64,000 bases of DNA from Bin55 sp965220235 (GTDB lineage Bacteria > Pseudomonadota > Gammaproteobacteria > Pseudomonadales > Azotimanducaceae). Both the position numbers and the translations under genes were made by a program. The DNA lies in NCBI GenBank assembly GCA_965220235.1, contig OZ244815.1, forward strand, positions 1,178,001 to 1,242,000. Direction: 5' to 3'. How positions within the stretch are numbered: the stretch's first letter is position 1; each line of letters begins with the position of its first letter. Below are positions 34,634-41,437 of this stretch, piece by piece. The notes below the pieces were generated by a model, which saw only the letters and a program-made list of their open reading frames with translations, was not told the DNA's origin and searched no databases.

Positions 34634-34774
34634 ATGAGTAAATCGTCTTTGAAACCTATTAATCGATACGCTGTATTAACCGTCGACCAGATCACTTGTT
34701 GTGCGAACAATCGCAAGGTCACTCGGAATCCTGAATACGAGCGGATCAAGCATTCGATTCAACAGTACGGCTAG
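34634..34774 (+). pseudogene. ParB-like ICE protein, N-terminal fragment
   Basis: 46 codons, MSKSSLKPINRYAVLTVDQI ... NRKVTRNPEYERIKHSIQQYG then TAG. This matches the very N-terminus of ParB-family proteins of integrative conjugative elements, where the pattern NP-YE-IK-SI is followed by -NGL-QP. Here the frame ends exactly at the expected continuation and no ParB-like sequence follows. It marks one edge of an ICE remnant that continues with DUF3577 and DUF6573 genes. Confidence 0.6.
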
Positions 34775-34789
34775 CAGCAAAGCAAAGAC

Positions 34790-34806
34790 TGATAACCAGG
34801 TTATCA
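34790..34806. repeat. 17-nt palindrome TGATAACC-A-GGTTATCA
   Basis: Perfect arms TGATAACC and GGTTATCA around a single A. The same arms recur at 34854-34870. Probably a binding site for a dimeric protein, or an RNA hairpin, belonging to the ICE remnant. Confidence 0.65.
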
Positions 34807-34847
34807 ATCGGAATGCAGAGTACATAAAAAGCGCGAATACGAAACTG

Positions 34848-34876
34848 ATCGACTGATAACCCGGTTATCAGTCGAT
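34848..34876. repeat. 29-nt perfect palindrome with the same core
   Basis: Arms of 14 bases (ATCGACTGATAACC and its complement) around a single C. The inner 17 bases repeat the palindrome at 34790-34806, and the centres are 64 bases apart. It has no T-run, so an intrinsic terminator is unlikely. Confidence 0.7.
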
Positions 34877-35311
34877 TACAGACCTAATCCACCGCGTCGC
34901 TGGCTTATTCGACAGAACCTCGACGAGTCTTGAAATGGTTTAGTCGTCACTCCTGTACGTTTTTCCATCAAATTCGTTTTTCAATGACAACGGACATTCT
35001 GGCACGCGAACGACGAGCACCGCTCGCACCGCGAATTCGCGGAACCCATGCAACAGAAATTCCACCCGCGAGCCATGAGCACGCGAACGACCACGTGGTG
35101 TTCGAATGATCGACGGGATGACGCATATCGTGGCCGCTACGGATTTAGCGGTAGAGATGCCTACAGGTACTGAAACCGGCAGACAGCGTGCCGACTTTTC
35201 AAGTCGACGCGTGTACCTTACTTCTACGGCTTGCGGTTCTGTCCGCAACGCTTTTACCACGGCCATACCGTCTCGACGGTGGGGCCACCAACCATTGCAT
35301 GAGGACGTGTG
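34877..35311. other. ICE-remnant stretch without a supported gene
   Basis: Frames exist on both strands (for example 35106-35312 plus, 34940-35326 minus) but neither shows a recognisable family or a good ribosome site. It lies between the parB fragment and the DUF3577 gene, so it probably contains degraded ICE sequence. Confidence 0.4.
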
Positions 35312-35713
35312 ATGAAGACTCGCCAAGTGAGTTATTTCGATTTATTCACGACGGGAGTGGGTTACCTGAATCGGGTCACGGAAGTGACCATGGAGGAAGG
35401 GATGCCATTTCTCACGGTGAAAATCGCTGCGCTTCGGGGGCGGGCTGGTGACGTCAAGAAGACGTATTTCGATGCGAAAGTATCGGGTACGCAAGCGCAC
35501 GAATGGGTGCGCCTCTTGGCGGACGATGTCGCTCAAGGACGCAACGTTCTGATTCGCTTCAGGTTGAGCGATCTGGAGGGTGTTCCGTACACCTCAAGGA
35601 AAGAGACCGATGAGGCTCAAACTCGCGTTAGTCTTAGGACGCGCTTGATTGGGGTCGATTGGGCTCGCGTGGACGGTCAGGTGATTCAGCCTGAACGTCA
35701 GCTCGCCGCTTAA
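35312..35713 (+). CDS. DUF3577 / STY4534-family ICE protein
   Basis: 133 residues from ATG 35312, with GAGG about eight bases upstream. The pattern SYFDLFTTGVGYLNRVTEV ... FLTVKIAALRG ... FDAKVSGTQAHEWVRLL ... VLIRFRLSDLEG matches DUF3577 (STY4534 family), a single-strand-binding-like protein encoded by SPI-7/PFGI-1-type integrative conjugative elements and thought to act in element replication. No conjugation genes remain around it, so it is a remnant or a domesticated gene. Confidence 0.8.
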   Translation: MKTRQVSYFDLFTTGVGYLNRVTEVTMEEGMPFLTVKIAALRGRAGDVKKTYFDAKVSGTQAHEWVRLLADDVAQGRNVLIRFRLSDLEGVPYTSRKETDEAQTRVSLRTRLIGVDWARVDGQVIQPERQLAA

Positions 35714-35758
35714 CGCTGAACCTGCGCGCAAGCGTTTGAGTTTCAGAACTTCTACCAC

Positions 35759-35788
35759 CCCTGCTGGGAAGGATCGCTTCCCACAGGG
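35759..35788 (+). promoter_or_regulatory. Leader hairpin before DUF6573 gene
   Basis: CCCTG pairs with CAGGG and TGGGAAG with CTTCCCA, with one bulged C and a five-base loop. The hairpin ends 37 bases before the DUF6573 start. A similar hairpin is at 36345-36372. Confidence 0.6.
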
Positions 35789-35825
35789 AGTCCCTTCCTG
35801 GCTTCACTTCCATCTGGAGGGAGCT

Positions 35826-36260
35826 ATGTCGGGACAGTTCGACGACGCTTCTAGCAACGGTGGAAACGGTTTCGGTTACGCCGGCTCACGAGCCGGGGCA
35901 ATGGCATCGGGACTCCTGTTGGATGTCTCTGATGTTGCCCATGACGCTGGTTTCAAATGGCCCGTCGCGTTGACGCGCGGTGCCTGGAACGAGTGCGTGA
36001 AATGGCGTGATGAGGATTCGGCCAAGCAGGTCTTCCAGTCTGAAAAGATTCGGTTGATCGACATCTTGCGGGTGTGTGCTTACACCATCCGCATGGCGGA
36101 TCCCGAGGAGAACCGGATGAACTTCGAGATCGCTCGAGTCCCCAGAGATGGGGAGTCGATGGATGCATCCCGGGTGACGTTACAGATTGTGGCGCACCTG
36201 GGGGACGAAGGGAAACCGGTCCTGACGATTCTGTTACCGCCCGCCATTGGGAACGCCTAG
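35826..36260 (+). CDS. DUF6573-family ICE protein
   Basis: 144 residues. ATG 35826 has a strong GGAGGG ribosome site. The segment MASGLLLDVSDVAHDAGFKWPVALTRGAWNECVKW matches the DUF6573 family common on ICEs and plasmids of proteobacteria. The C-terminal part (RLIDILRVCAYTIRMA ... RVPRDGESMDASRVTLQIVAHLGDEGKPVLTILLP) also fits. Function unknown. Its neighbour is the DUF3577 gene, as in SPI-7-type elements. Confidence 0.78.
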   Translation: MSGQFDDASSNGGNGFGYAGSRAGAMASGLLLDVSDVAHDAGFKWPVALTRGAWNECVKWRDEDSAKQVFQSEKIRLIDILRVCAYTIRMADPEENRMNFEIARVPRDGESMDASRVTLQIVAHLGDEGKPVLTILLPPAIGNA

Positions 36261-36344
36261 CGTTCTCCGTGCGGCAGAAGCACGGGCTCCACTCGCAAGG
36301 GTGGGGCTCATTTTTAACTCCGGCTCATTGGGAGTCGGTACCAC

Positions 36345-36372
36345 CCTGTTGGGGAGAACGCTCCCCCACAGG
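36345..36372 (+). promoter_or_regulatory. Second leader hairpin of the same design
   Basis: CCTGT pairs with ACAGG and GGGGAG with CTCCCC, with a T-C mismatch between the two helices and loop AACG. It has the same two-helix plan as the hairpin at 35759-35788, and again lies a short distance before a GAGGAG ribosome site (36394). Confidence 0.6.
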
Positions 36373-36407
36373 ACGGCGCTCCTTGACGGATGAAGAGGAG
36401 CACCGTG

Positions 36408-36581
36408 ATGGTGACTTTTTACGACGTTCCGCGAATGCGGAACCTGCTGCATGTGGGCGAGCGATCTCGCCGTGCAGTTTTACGCTCGCGCAGCGCTGTG
36501 AAATCGGTTCTGCGCATATCGCTTTGGCGATTTAGAATTTGGAATGTTGGGGTTCACGAGGTGCATCATGAACTCGGTTAG
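36408..36581 (+). CDS. Short ORF, probable truncated ICE gene
   Basis: 57 codons from ATG 36408 (MVTFYDVPRMRNLLHVGERS), with GAGGAG eight bases upstream and a leader hairpin before it, so initiation looks real. After about residue 24 the sequence runs into the duplicated block that starts near 36475. The frame overlaps the start of the next gene. It is most likely the 5' end of an ICE gene cut by a rearrangement. Confidence 0.4.
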   Translation: MVTFYDVPRMRNLLHVGERSRRAVLRSRSAVKSVLRISLWRFRIWNVGVHEVHHELG

Positions 36582-36888
36582 ACGTGCGAAAGAGCGCATC
36601 GACGAACTCAAACACAACGGATTCGAGGACAATCAAGCTACAGTATTGGCGATGGCAATTGACGAAACAGTCGAAGATCGACTCGAACGTGTTGTCGAGC
36701 ATTTCGATGCTCGCCTTGACGGGATCGATGCTCAATTTAGAGCGATCGATGGCCGATTTGAGGGGATTAACGCGAAGTTGGACTCTCGTAAGTACGAGAT
36801 TGTCGTACATATGACGATACTCTCTGCTGCGATAGGATCTATCGGTATGTTGATATACGACATTTTTGTCAAACCGGCCATTAGCTAG
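36568..36888 (+). CDS. Coiled-coil protein with C-terminal membrane anchor, copy 1
   Basis: 106 residues. An N-terminal helical segment (RIDELKHNGFEDNQATVLAMAIDETVEDRLERVVEHFDARL) leads into heptad-like repeats (IDAQFRAIDGRFEGINAKL) and one C-terminal transmembrane helix (MTILSAAIGSIGMLIYDIFVKP). The layout resembles DUF1640/CCDC90-like proteins. Likely an inner-membrane protein with a cytoplasmic coiled coil; no function known. ATG 36568 chosen because the region upstream belongs to the duplicated leader. Followed directly by an intrinsic terminator. Confidence 0.75.
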   Translation: MNSVRRAKERIDELKHNGFEDNQATVLAMAIDETVEDRLERVVEHFDARLDGIDAQFRAIDGRFEGINAKLDSRKYEIVVHMTILSAAIGSIGMLIYDIFVKPAIS

Positions 36889-36902
36889 TTTGTTTGTTCG
36901 CG

Positions 36903-36933
36903 CCCGGGTCTAAGGACCCGGGTGCACTTTTTT
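36903..36933 (+). terminator. Intrinsic terminator of copy 1
   Basis: CCCGGGTC (36903-36910) and GACCCGGG (36915-36922) form a GC-rich stem with loop TAAG. TGCAC and a run of T follow, typical of a rho-independent terminator. Confidence 0.9.
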
Positions 36934-37061
36934 GCGCCTTCACAGTCGAACAGTTTTGCGCTCACGCAGCGCTGCGAAATCGGTTCTGCGCACTGTGCTT
37001 TTGGTACATAGGATTCGGATTGTTCGAGTTCGCGAGGTGCATTACGGCCTCAGCTAGGGCT

Positions 37062-37385
37062 ATGGTGAACCGTATCCGCGAGCTTGAACGGAACGGATTC
37101 GAGGACAATCAAGCTAGAGTATTGGCGATGGCAATTGACGAAACAGTCGAAGATCGACTCGAACGTGTTGTCGAGCATTTCGATGCTCGCCTTGACAGGA
37201 TCGATGCTCAATTTAGAGCTATCGATGGCCGATTTGACGGGATCGATTCTGAATTTAGAGGAATCAATGCGAAGCTGGACTCTCGGAAGTACGAGATTGT
37301 CGTGCATATGACGATACTCTTTGCTGCGATAGGATCAATAGGTATGTTGATATACGATATTTTTGTCAAGCCGTTGATGAGCTAG
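37062..37385 (+). CDS. Coiled-coil protein with C-terminal membrane anchor, copy 2
   Basis: 107 residues from ATG 37062. Nearly identical to copy 1 in the core, with an 11-residue insertion that extends the heptads (IDAQFRAIDGRFDGIDSEFRGINAKL), and the same C-terminal helix. The codon aligned with copy 1's ATG is ACG, so translation must begin seven codons further in, or at a non-ATG codon. A longer frame reaching back to 36894 runs through the first terminator and leader and is unlikely to be coding. Confidence 0.75.
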   Translation: MVNRIRELERNGFEDNQARVLAMAIDETVEDRLERVVEHFDARLDRIDAQFRAIDGRFDGIDSEFRGINAKLDSRKYEIVVHMTILFAAIGSIGMLIYDIFVKPLMS

Positions 37386-37392
37386 TTTGTTC

Positions 37393-37426
37393 GCGCTCGG
37401 GTCTTTGACCCGGGCGCACTTTTTTT
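37393..37426 (+). terminator. Intrinsic terminator of copy 2
   Basis: An 11-bp stem (GCGCTCGGGTC with GACCCGGGCGC, one G-T pair) has loop TTT and is followed by a run of seven T. It is the duplicate of the terminator at 36903-36933. Confidence 0.9.
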
Positions 37427-37547
37427 ATCGTCTGGTACTACGAGGTCTATGAATGGGTATCTACATCAGGTGAGATCTTTCGTCTAACGTGTCGGCAAGA
37501 CTCGGCTCATCGATATGCTTCGGGTCTCGCAAGAATCGCTTGTTCGC

Positions 37548-37937
37548 ATGCCAGTTTCAATCACGGCCGTTACGGCAGCAGTCCTCTATTTGTTTCTCTT
37601 CGTGCTATCGACACGTGTGAGTTTGTCTCGTGCAAAACACGGTGTATCGCTAACGGATGACGGCAATCCAGAACTGATTGTCAAGATCCGTCAATGCGGA
37701 AATTTCACTGAATTCGTACCTTTTATTCTGATTCTGATGTTGATCGCGGAGCTCAACGGTGTTGAAGCGTTTGTGTTAACAGTCGCAGGAGTGATTTTTG
37801 TGATATCGCGTATTGGGCATCCCCTGAGTCTTGACTTTCGAAACATGCACAAACCGCTGCGCTCTTTGAGTCACGGAGGAACACTCCTCACCGGACTGAT
37901 TTGCATCATCGCAATGATCTGGGAGATGTTCAGCTGA
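37548..37937 (+). CDS. MAPEG-family membrane protein
   Basis: About 129 residues from ATG 37548 (an ATG at 37515 adds 11). Four hydrophobic segments and the MAPEG pattern VSLSRAKHGVSLTDDGNPELIVKIRQCGNFTEFVPFILILM ... VISRIGHPLSL. MAPEG proteins are inner-membrane, glutathione- or eicosanoid-related enzymes in eukaryotes; bacterial members are poorly known. Conserved Asn, Glu and Arg of the family are visible in the NFTEF and SRIGH regions. Monocistronic. Confidence 0.8.
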   Translation: MPVSITAVTAAVLYLFLFVLSTRVSLSRAKHGVSLTDDGNPELIVKIRQCGNFTEFVPFILILMLIAELNGVEAFVLTVAGVIFVISRIGHPLSLDFRNMHKPLRSLSHGGTLLTGLICIIAMIWEMFS

Positions 37938-38112
37938 GCGCTAAGTGACTAGGACAGCGCCGTACTGGTGCAGAAACGTCATTTCGACAAAATTTACCTC
38001 GCCTCTTAACCGGATTTCCTCTGAATTTGTTATGTGCATTAATGCGACGGACGGGTCAGATGCGCATGTGTTGCTACTCCGCTTGATACTCAGGTTAGGA
38101 GGATGACGCTCT

Positions 38113-38907
38113 TTAGAGTTTAAGTCCGATTTCTTCAAAGAGGTATTTGCGGGTGACTTGCTCAAACCTCTCCGGCCAGTCTGCACCTAGACGCATAGCA
38201 AGCTGACGAGCACGCGGGAAGAAAGATCTAGCGATCGCCTTCGTTCTCGCGTCTATTGCAGACCAGTTTCCGTCGGCTGCAGGTAAATCTCGTAACTCCG
38301 CATGTTGGTCTGAAGTCAAGCTTTTGCCTATTGCGAGTACGCCGCGTTGAGGCTGAGGACTGTTTTCGAGAACCATCGTCCGAACAAGAATATCGCGCAT
38401 TAGATTGGTGCCAGTCTGTGCGACGACTAGGTCGTCTCGTCCTCTCACGATGGCTGAAAGACCGAGGATTCGAATGAACTCATTGACGTCGTCGAGCAAT
38501 CCATCTGTGGTCGGTTGTCGAATCGCTGGCGTCGCGGACATCAAGGCATCGGAAATGCCAAGATTGTCGAATAGAACTTTAACCTGACCTCCCGCAAGAA
38601 AGCCGAGCTCTAGCCGCGTGACGACGGTGAGGTCGAAACGCCGCCAGTCTTCGGTGATACAGTTGATCGTTCGAGCATTCGGTAATACCTTTAAATGCAA
38701 TAAAGGTCCGATTTCTGAAACGGAATCTGCTAGCGTTTTCAGTGTGTCTTGGACGATCTCGGAATCAGAGACCACCACATAAACGTCGACGTCGCTGTAT
38801 GCATCCTCTTCATCGCGTCCATGGCTTCCGCCGAGAAACGCCCCGCCAACTTCGGTATGGCGTTGGAGTACTGTAGTAATCTGATCGATGAGGTTCTGCT
38901 GATTCAT
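38113..38907 (-). CDS. Nucleotidyltransferase-domain protein (aminoglycoside-adenylyltransferase-like)
   Basis: 264 residues. The N-terminal polymerase-beta-like motif GAFLGGSHGRDEEDAYSDVDVYVV supplies GS and D-x-D catalytic residues. A second Asp comes from RRFDLTVVTR. The C-terminal half is helical (FIRILGLSAIVRGRDDLVVAQTGTNLMRDILVRTMVLEN), as in ANT-type or lincosamide-type enzymes. A resistance role is possible but not supported by context; the gene stands alone. Confidence 0.72.
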   Translation of the reverse strand: MNQQNLIDQITTVLQRHTEVGGAFLGGSHGRDEEDAYSDVDVYVVVSDSEIVQDTLKTLADSVSEIGPLLHLKVLPNARTINCITEDWRRFDLTVVTRLELGFLAGGQVKVLFDNLGISDALMSATPAIRQPTTDGLLDDVNEFIRILGLSAIVRGRDDLVVAQTGTNLMRDILVRTMVLENSPQPQRGVLAIGKSLTSDQHAELRDLPAADGNWSAIDARTKAIARSFFPRARQLAMRLGADWPERFEQVTRKYLFEEIGLKL

Positions 38908-39315
38908 GATCGAATGTTATGGCGCGTTTCGATTTAACAGCGAATAGGTGTGAACGGCTGAGGGTATCAAGTGTCTACATAGAGTAGCGTAAATCTCGCT
39001 TTGAACCAGCAAGACTTGACGCCTCAAATCGACGTGAATCCGCATGTGGGACGAAGCTTAGAAACGACTGACGTCAACCTATAGTGGAGAAAGAACGTGA
39101 GCCATAACGCACCTCAAAATTAGCGACACTTCGTGTATTCAAGGTGAAAACTTGACTAATCCGTGAGTTTTCGCGTCTAGGAGACTGGTCGCCTCAACCA
39201 TTCATGTCAAGACAAATCGTTTCGCGACACACTTTAGCGTTGCGAATGGGTTTACCATTCCGATACGACTGCAATAGCAGTCCTCATCTTTGGAGCGCGT
39301 CACCTTGGTAATGCT
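38908..39315. other. Divergent intergenic region
   Basis: About 400 bases between the leftward nucleotidyltransferase gene and the rightward peptide-transport operon. It should hold both promoters; no clear operator, repeat or RNA gene was seen. Confidence 0.4.
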
Positions 39316-40365
39316 GTGACCAGCTATTTCGTCCGACGATTTCTGTTGATCTTGCCGACTTTCATCGGCGTCACAATTCTCGTTTTCACGCTTACACGTC
39401 TAGTACCTGGTGGTCCAATCGAACGCATGCTGAACGAAGCCGCGCTCGCGGGGGCAGAAGGTGGAGCAGCCGTCACAAGCGGTTTTGACGGTCGTGGAGG
39501 AAGCGTCCTCTCGGACGAGCAGATTGAGCAGCTGAAACGTTACTACGGTTTTGACAAACCTATCGTTCTCAGTTATTTCGATTGGCTAGGCAAGGTGTTT
39601 CGGCTGGACCTTGGCACGTCAACACGCTACACGGAACCTGTATGGGAGACCATTAAGTCTCGATTGCCGATATCCATCTTCTATGGGATAACGACGCTGA
39701 TACTGACGTACGGAGTGTGTATCCCGCTTGGTATTGTGAAGGCGATCAAGCACAAAACCGCCTTCGACAACGTGAGCTCAGCCCTAGTGTTTTTTGGCTA
39801 CGCGATCCCTAGCTACGTCGTGGGTATCGCCTGCCTTACGCTATTTGCAGCGAATCTCGAGTGGTTCCCGTTATCGGGATTCGTCAGTGACGACTTCGAT
39901 GATTTGTCGACCTTCGGTAAGGCGGTCGATATTCTCGATCATGCTGCTCTGCCATTGATCGCATATCTGGCGGGCAGTTTTGCGGTCACAACAATGCTCA
40001 TGAAGAACTCGCTCATGGACAACTTAGCGGCAGACTACGTGCGTACGGCCATCGCGAAAGGTATGGCGTTCCGCCGAGCCGTATTCGCGCATGCCTGCCG
40101 AAATAGCCTGATCCCGCTCGCTACGTCTTTTGGAAATACGATCACATTAGTCATCACCGGATCGTTTCTTATCGAGAAGATCTTCAATATCGACGGATTC
40201 GGTTTACTTGGTTTCGAGTCTTTAGTTGAACGCGACTATCCCGTAGTGATGGGCATCCTCGTCATTTCATCCTTGTTGTTCTTGATCGGAAACATCCTAT
40301 CGGACATCTGTGTTGCGTTTGTAGATCCTCGCGTGAAGTTTGGTAGTGGAGGTTCAAACCAATGA
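39316..40365 (+). CDS. Peptide ABC transporter permease (YejB-like)
   Basis: 349-residue inner-membrane permease of the DppB/OppB class. N-terminal MTSYFVRRFLLILPTFIGVTILVFTLTRLVPGGP is the family signature. A long periplasmic loop with an extra Gly/Ala-rich stretch follows, then the permease domain with the EAA-like loop (YVRTAIAKGMAFRRAVFAHACRNSLIPL). The loop insertion and length suggest YejB rather than DppB. GTG start at 39316. First gene of a five-gene importer; it overlaps the second permease by 4 bases. Confidence 0.88.
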   Translation: MTSYFVRRFLLILPTFIGVTILVFTLTRLVPGGPIERMLNEAALAGAEGGAAVTSGFDGRGGSVLSDEQIEQLKRYYGFDKPIVLSYFDWLGKVFRLDLGTSTRYTEPVWETIKSRLPISIFYGITTLILTYGVCIPLGIVKAIKHKTAFDNVSSALVFFGYAIPSYVVGIACLTLFAANLEWFPLSGFVSDDFDDLSTFGKAVDILDHAALPLIAYLAGSFAVTTMLMKNSLMDNLAADYVRTAIAKGMAFRRAVFAHACRNSLIPLATSFGNTITLVITGSFLIEKIFNIDGFGLLGFESLVERDYPVVMGILVISSLLFLIGNILSDICVAFVDPRVKFGSGGSNQ

Positions 40366-41414
40366 GCCTTCTCAACCTGAATCCCCAGACAATAAAGCAG
40401 CTCAAGCGCTTTAAGTCGATTAAGCGCGGGTACTGGTCTGCAGTTCTACTCGTGGTGCTCCTTGCGCTTTGTCTGGTCGCAGAACTCTTCGTAAACAGTC
40501 GTGCGCTGATGGTTTCGTACGAAGGGGAGTGGTACTTTCCGACTTATACCGCGCTGAATCCTGGTACGACGTTCGGACTGGATTACGAGTATGAAACGAA
40601 CTACCGTGAGTTGCGCGCGAAATTTGAGGAAGAAGACCAAGGTAATTGGGTGCTGATGCCGCCTGTACCATACAACGCGTTCGAGAATGATCTGAAAGTT
40701 GGAAGCTACCCGCCTAATCCGCCGTCACTTGAAGATGAGCACTATCTCGGTACAGATTCGACCGGACGCGACATCCTTGCACGATTGGTGTATGGGTTTC
40801 GCATCGCGATTGCATTCTCGGGGTTGCTACTGACGTTCAACTATGTCGCCGGCATCATCATTGGGTGCGCCATGGGGTATTTCGGGGGCGCGTTCGACTT
40901 GCTCTTTCAGAGGGTCATCGAGATTTGGAGCAATATCCCATTCCTATACGTGATCATGATCGTTGCAAGCGTCGTGGTACCGAGTTTTCTCACCCTTGTC
41001 ATCGTGATGGCGGCACTCGGATGGATGCAACTTACCTGGAACATGCGAACCTCGACTTATAAAGAAAAGGGTCGTGAGTACGTGAGTGCGGCTAGAGCGC
41101 TAGGCGCGGGAAACGTACGGATCATCGGCTCTCACATCTTGCCGAACACCATCGCGGTGATCGTTACGTTTGTGCCCTTTTCCATCGCAAGCGGGATTAC
41201 CTTTCTCACTGCACTTGATTACCTAGGATTTGGGTTGCCGCCACCAACCCCAAGTTGGGGTGAGCTACTCTCGCAAGGCACCAATCAACTCCAGGCGCCG
41301 TGGATTGTTACATCCGTAGTCGTCGCGATGGTGATTGTGCTGCTCATGGTCACGTATGTGGGCGAAGCGATTCGCGAAGCCTTCGATCCGAAACAATTCA
41401 CTTATTACGAGTAA
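40362..41414 (+). CDS. Peptide ABC transporter permease (YejE-like)
   Basis: 350 residues. An N-terminal OppC-like region with a membrane segment (YWSAVLLVVLLALCLVAELFVNS) and a long periplasmic part (YEYETNYRELRAKFEEEDQGNW) precede the permease domain (HYLGTDSTGRDILARLVYGFRIAI; EAA loop EYVSAARALGAGNVRIIGSHILPN). The periplasmic insertion is typical of YejE. Pairs with the preceding permease to form the channel. Confidence 0.88.
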   Translation: MSLLNLNPQTIKQLKRFKSIKRGYWSAVLLVVLLALCLVAELFVNSRALMVSYEGEWYFPTYTALNPGTTFGLDYEYETNYRELRAKFEEEDQGNWVLMPPVPYNAFENDLKVGSYPPNPPSLEDEHYLGTDSTGRDILARLVYGFRIAIAFSGLLLTFNYVAGIIIGCAMGYFGGAFDLLFQRVIEIWSNIPFLYVIMIVASVVVPSFLTLVIVMAALGWMQLTWNMRTSTYKEKGREYVSAARALGAGNVRIIGSHILPNTIAVIVTFVPFSIASGITFLTALDYLGFGLPPPTPSWGELLSQGTNQLQAPWIVTSVVVAMVIVLLMVTYVGEAIREAFDPKQFTYYE

Positions 41415-41437
41415 CCGTCAACTGTGAAGGACAACTC

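Larger units (their letters stand above)
36475..37426 (+). repeat. Tandem duplication of a gene with its leader and terminator
   Basis: A block of about 476 bases beginning CAGTTTTACGCTCGCGCAGC at 36475 is repeated from 36951 (CAGTTTTGCGCTCACGCAGC). Each unit contains the leader phrase GAAATCGGTTCTGCGCA, a coding region for a coiled-coil/membrane protein, and a GC-rich terminator. The second coding region has an in-frame insertion of 33 bases in its heptad repeats. Confidence 0.85.

Noticed and set aside
34940..35326. Minus-strand frame of 128 codons in the ICE remnant
   Set aside because: No recognisable domain and it overlaps the ribosome site of the DUF3577 gene.
36074..36535. 153-codon plus-strand frame over the DUF6573 gene
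   Set aside because: Out-of-frame overlap with a recognised family and a strong ribosome site in the other frame.
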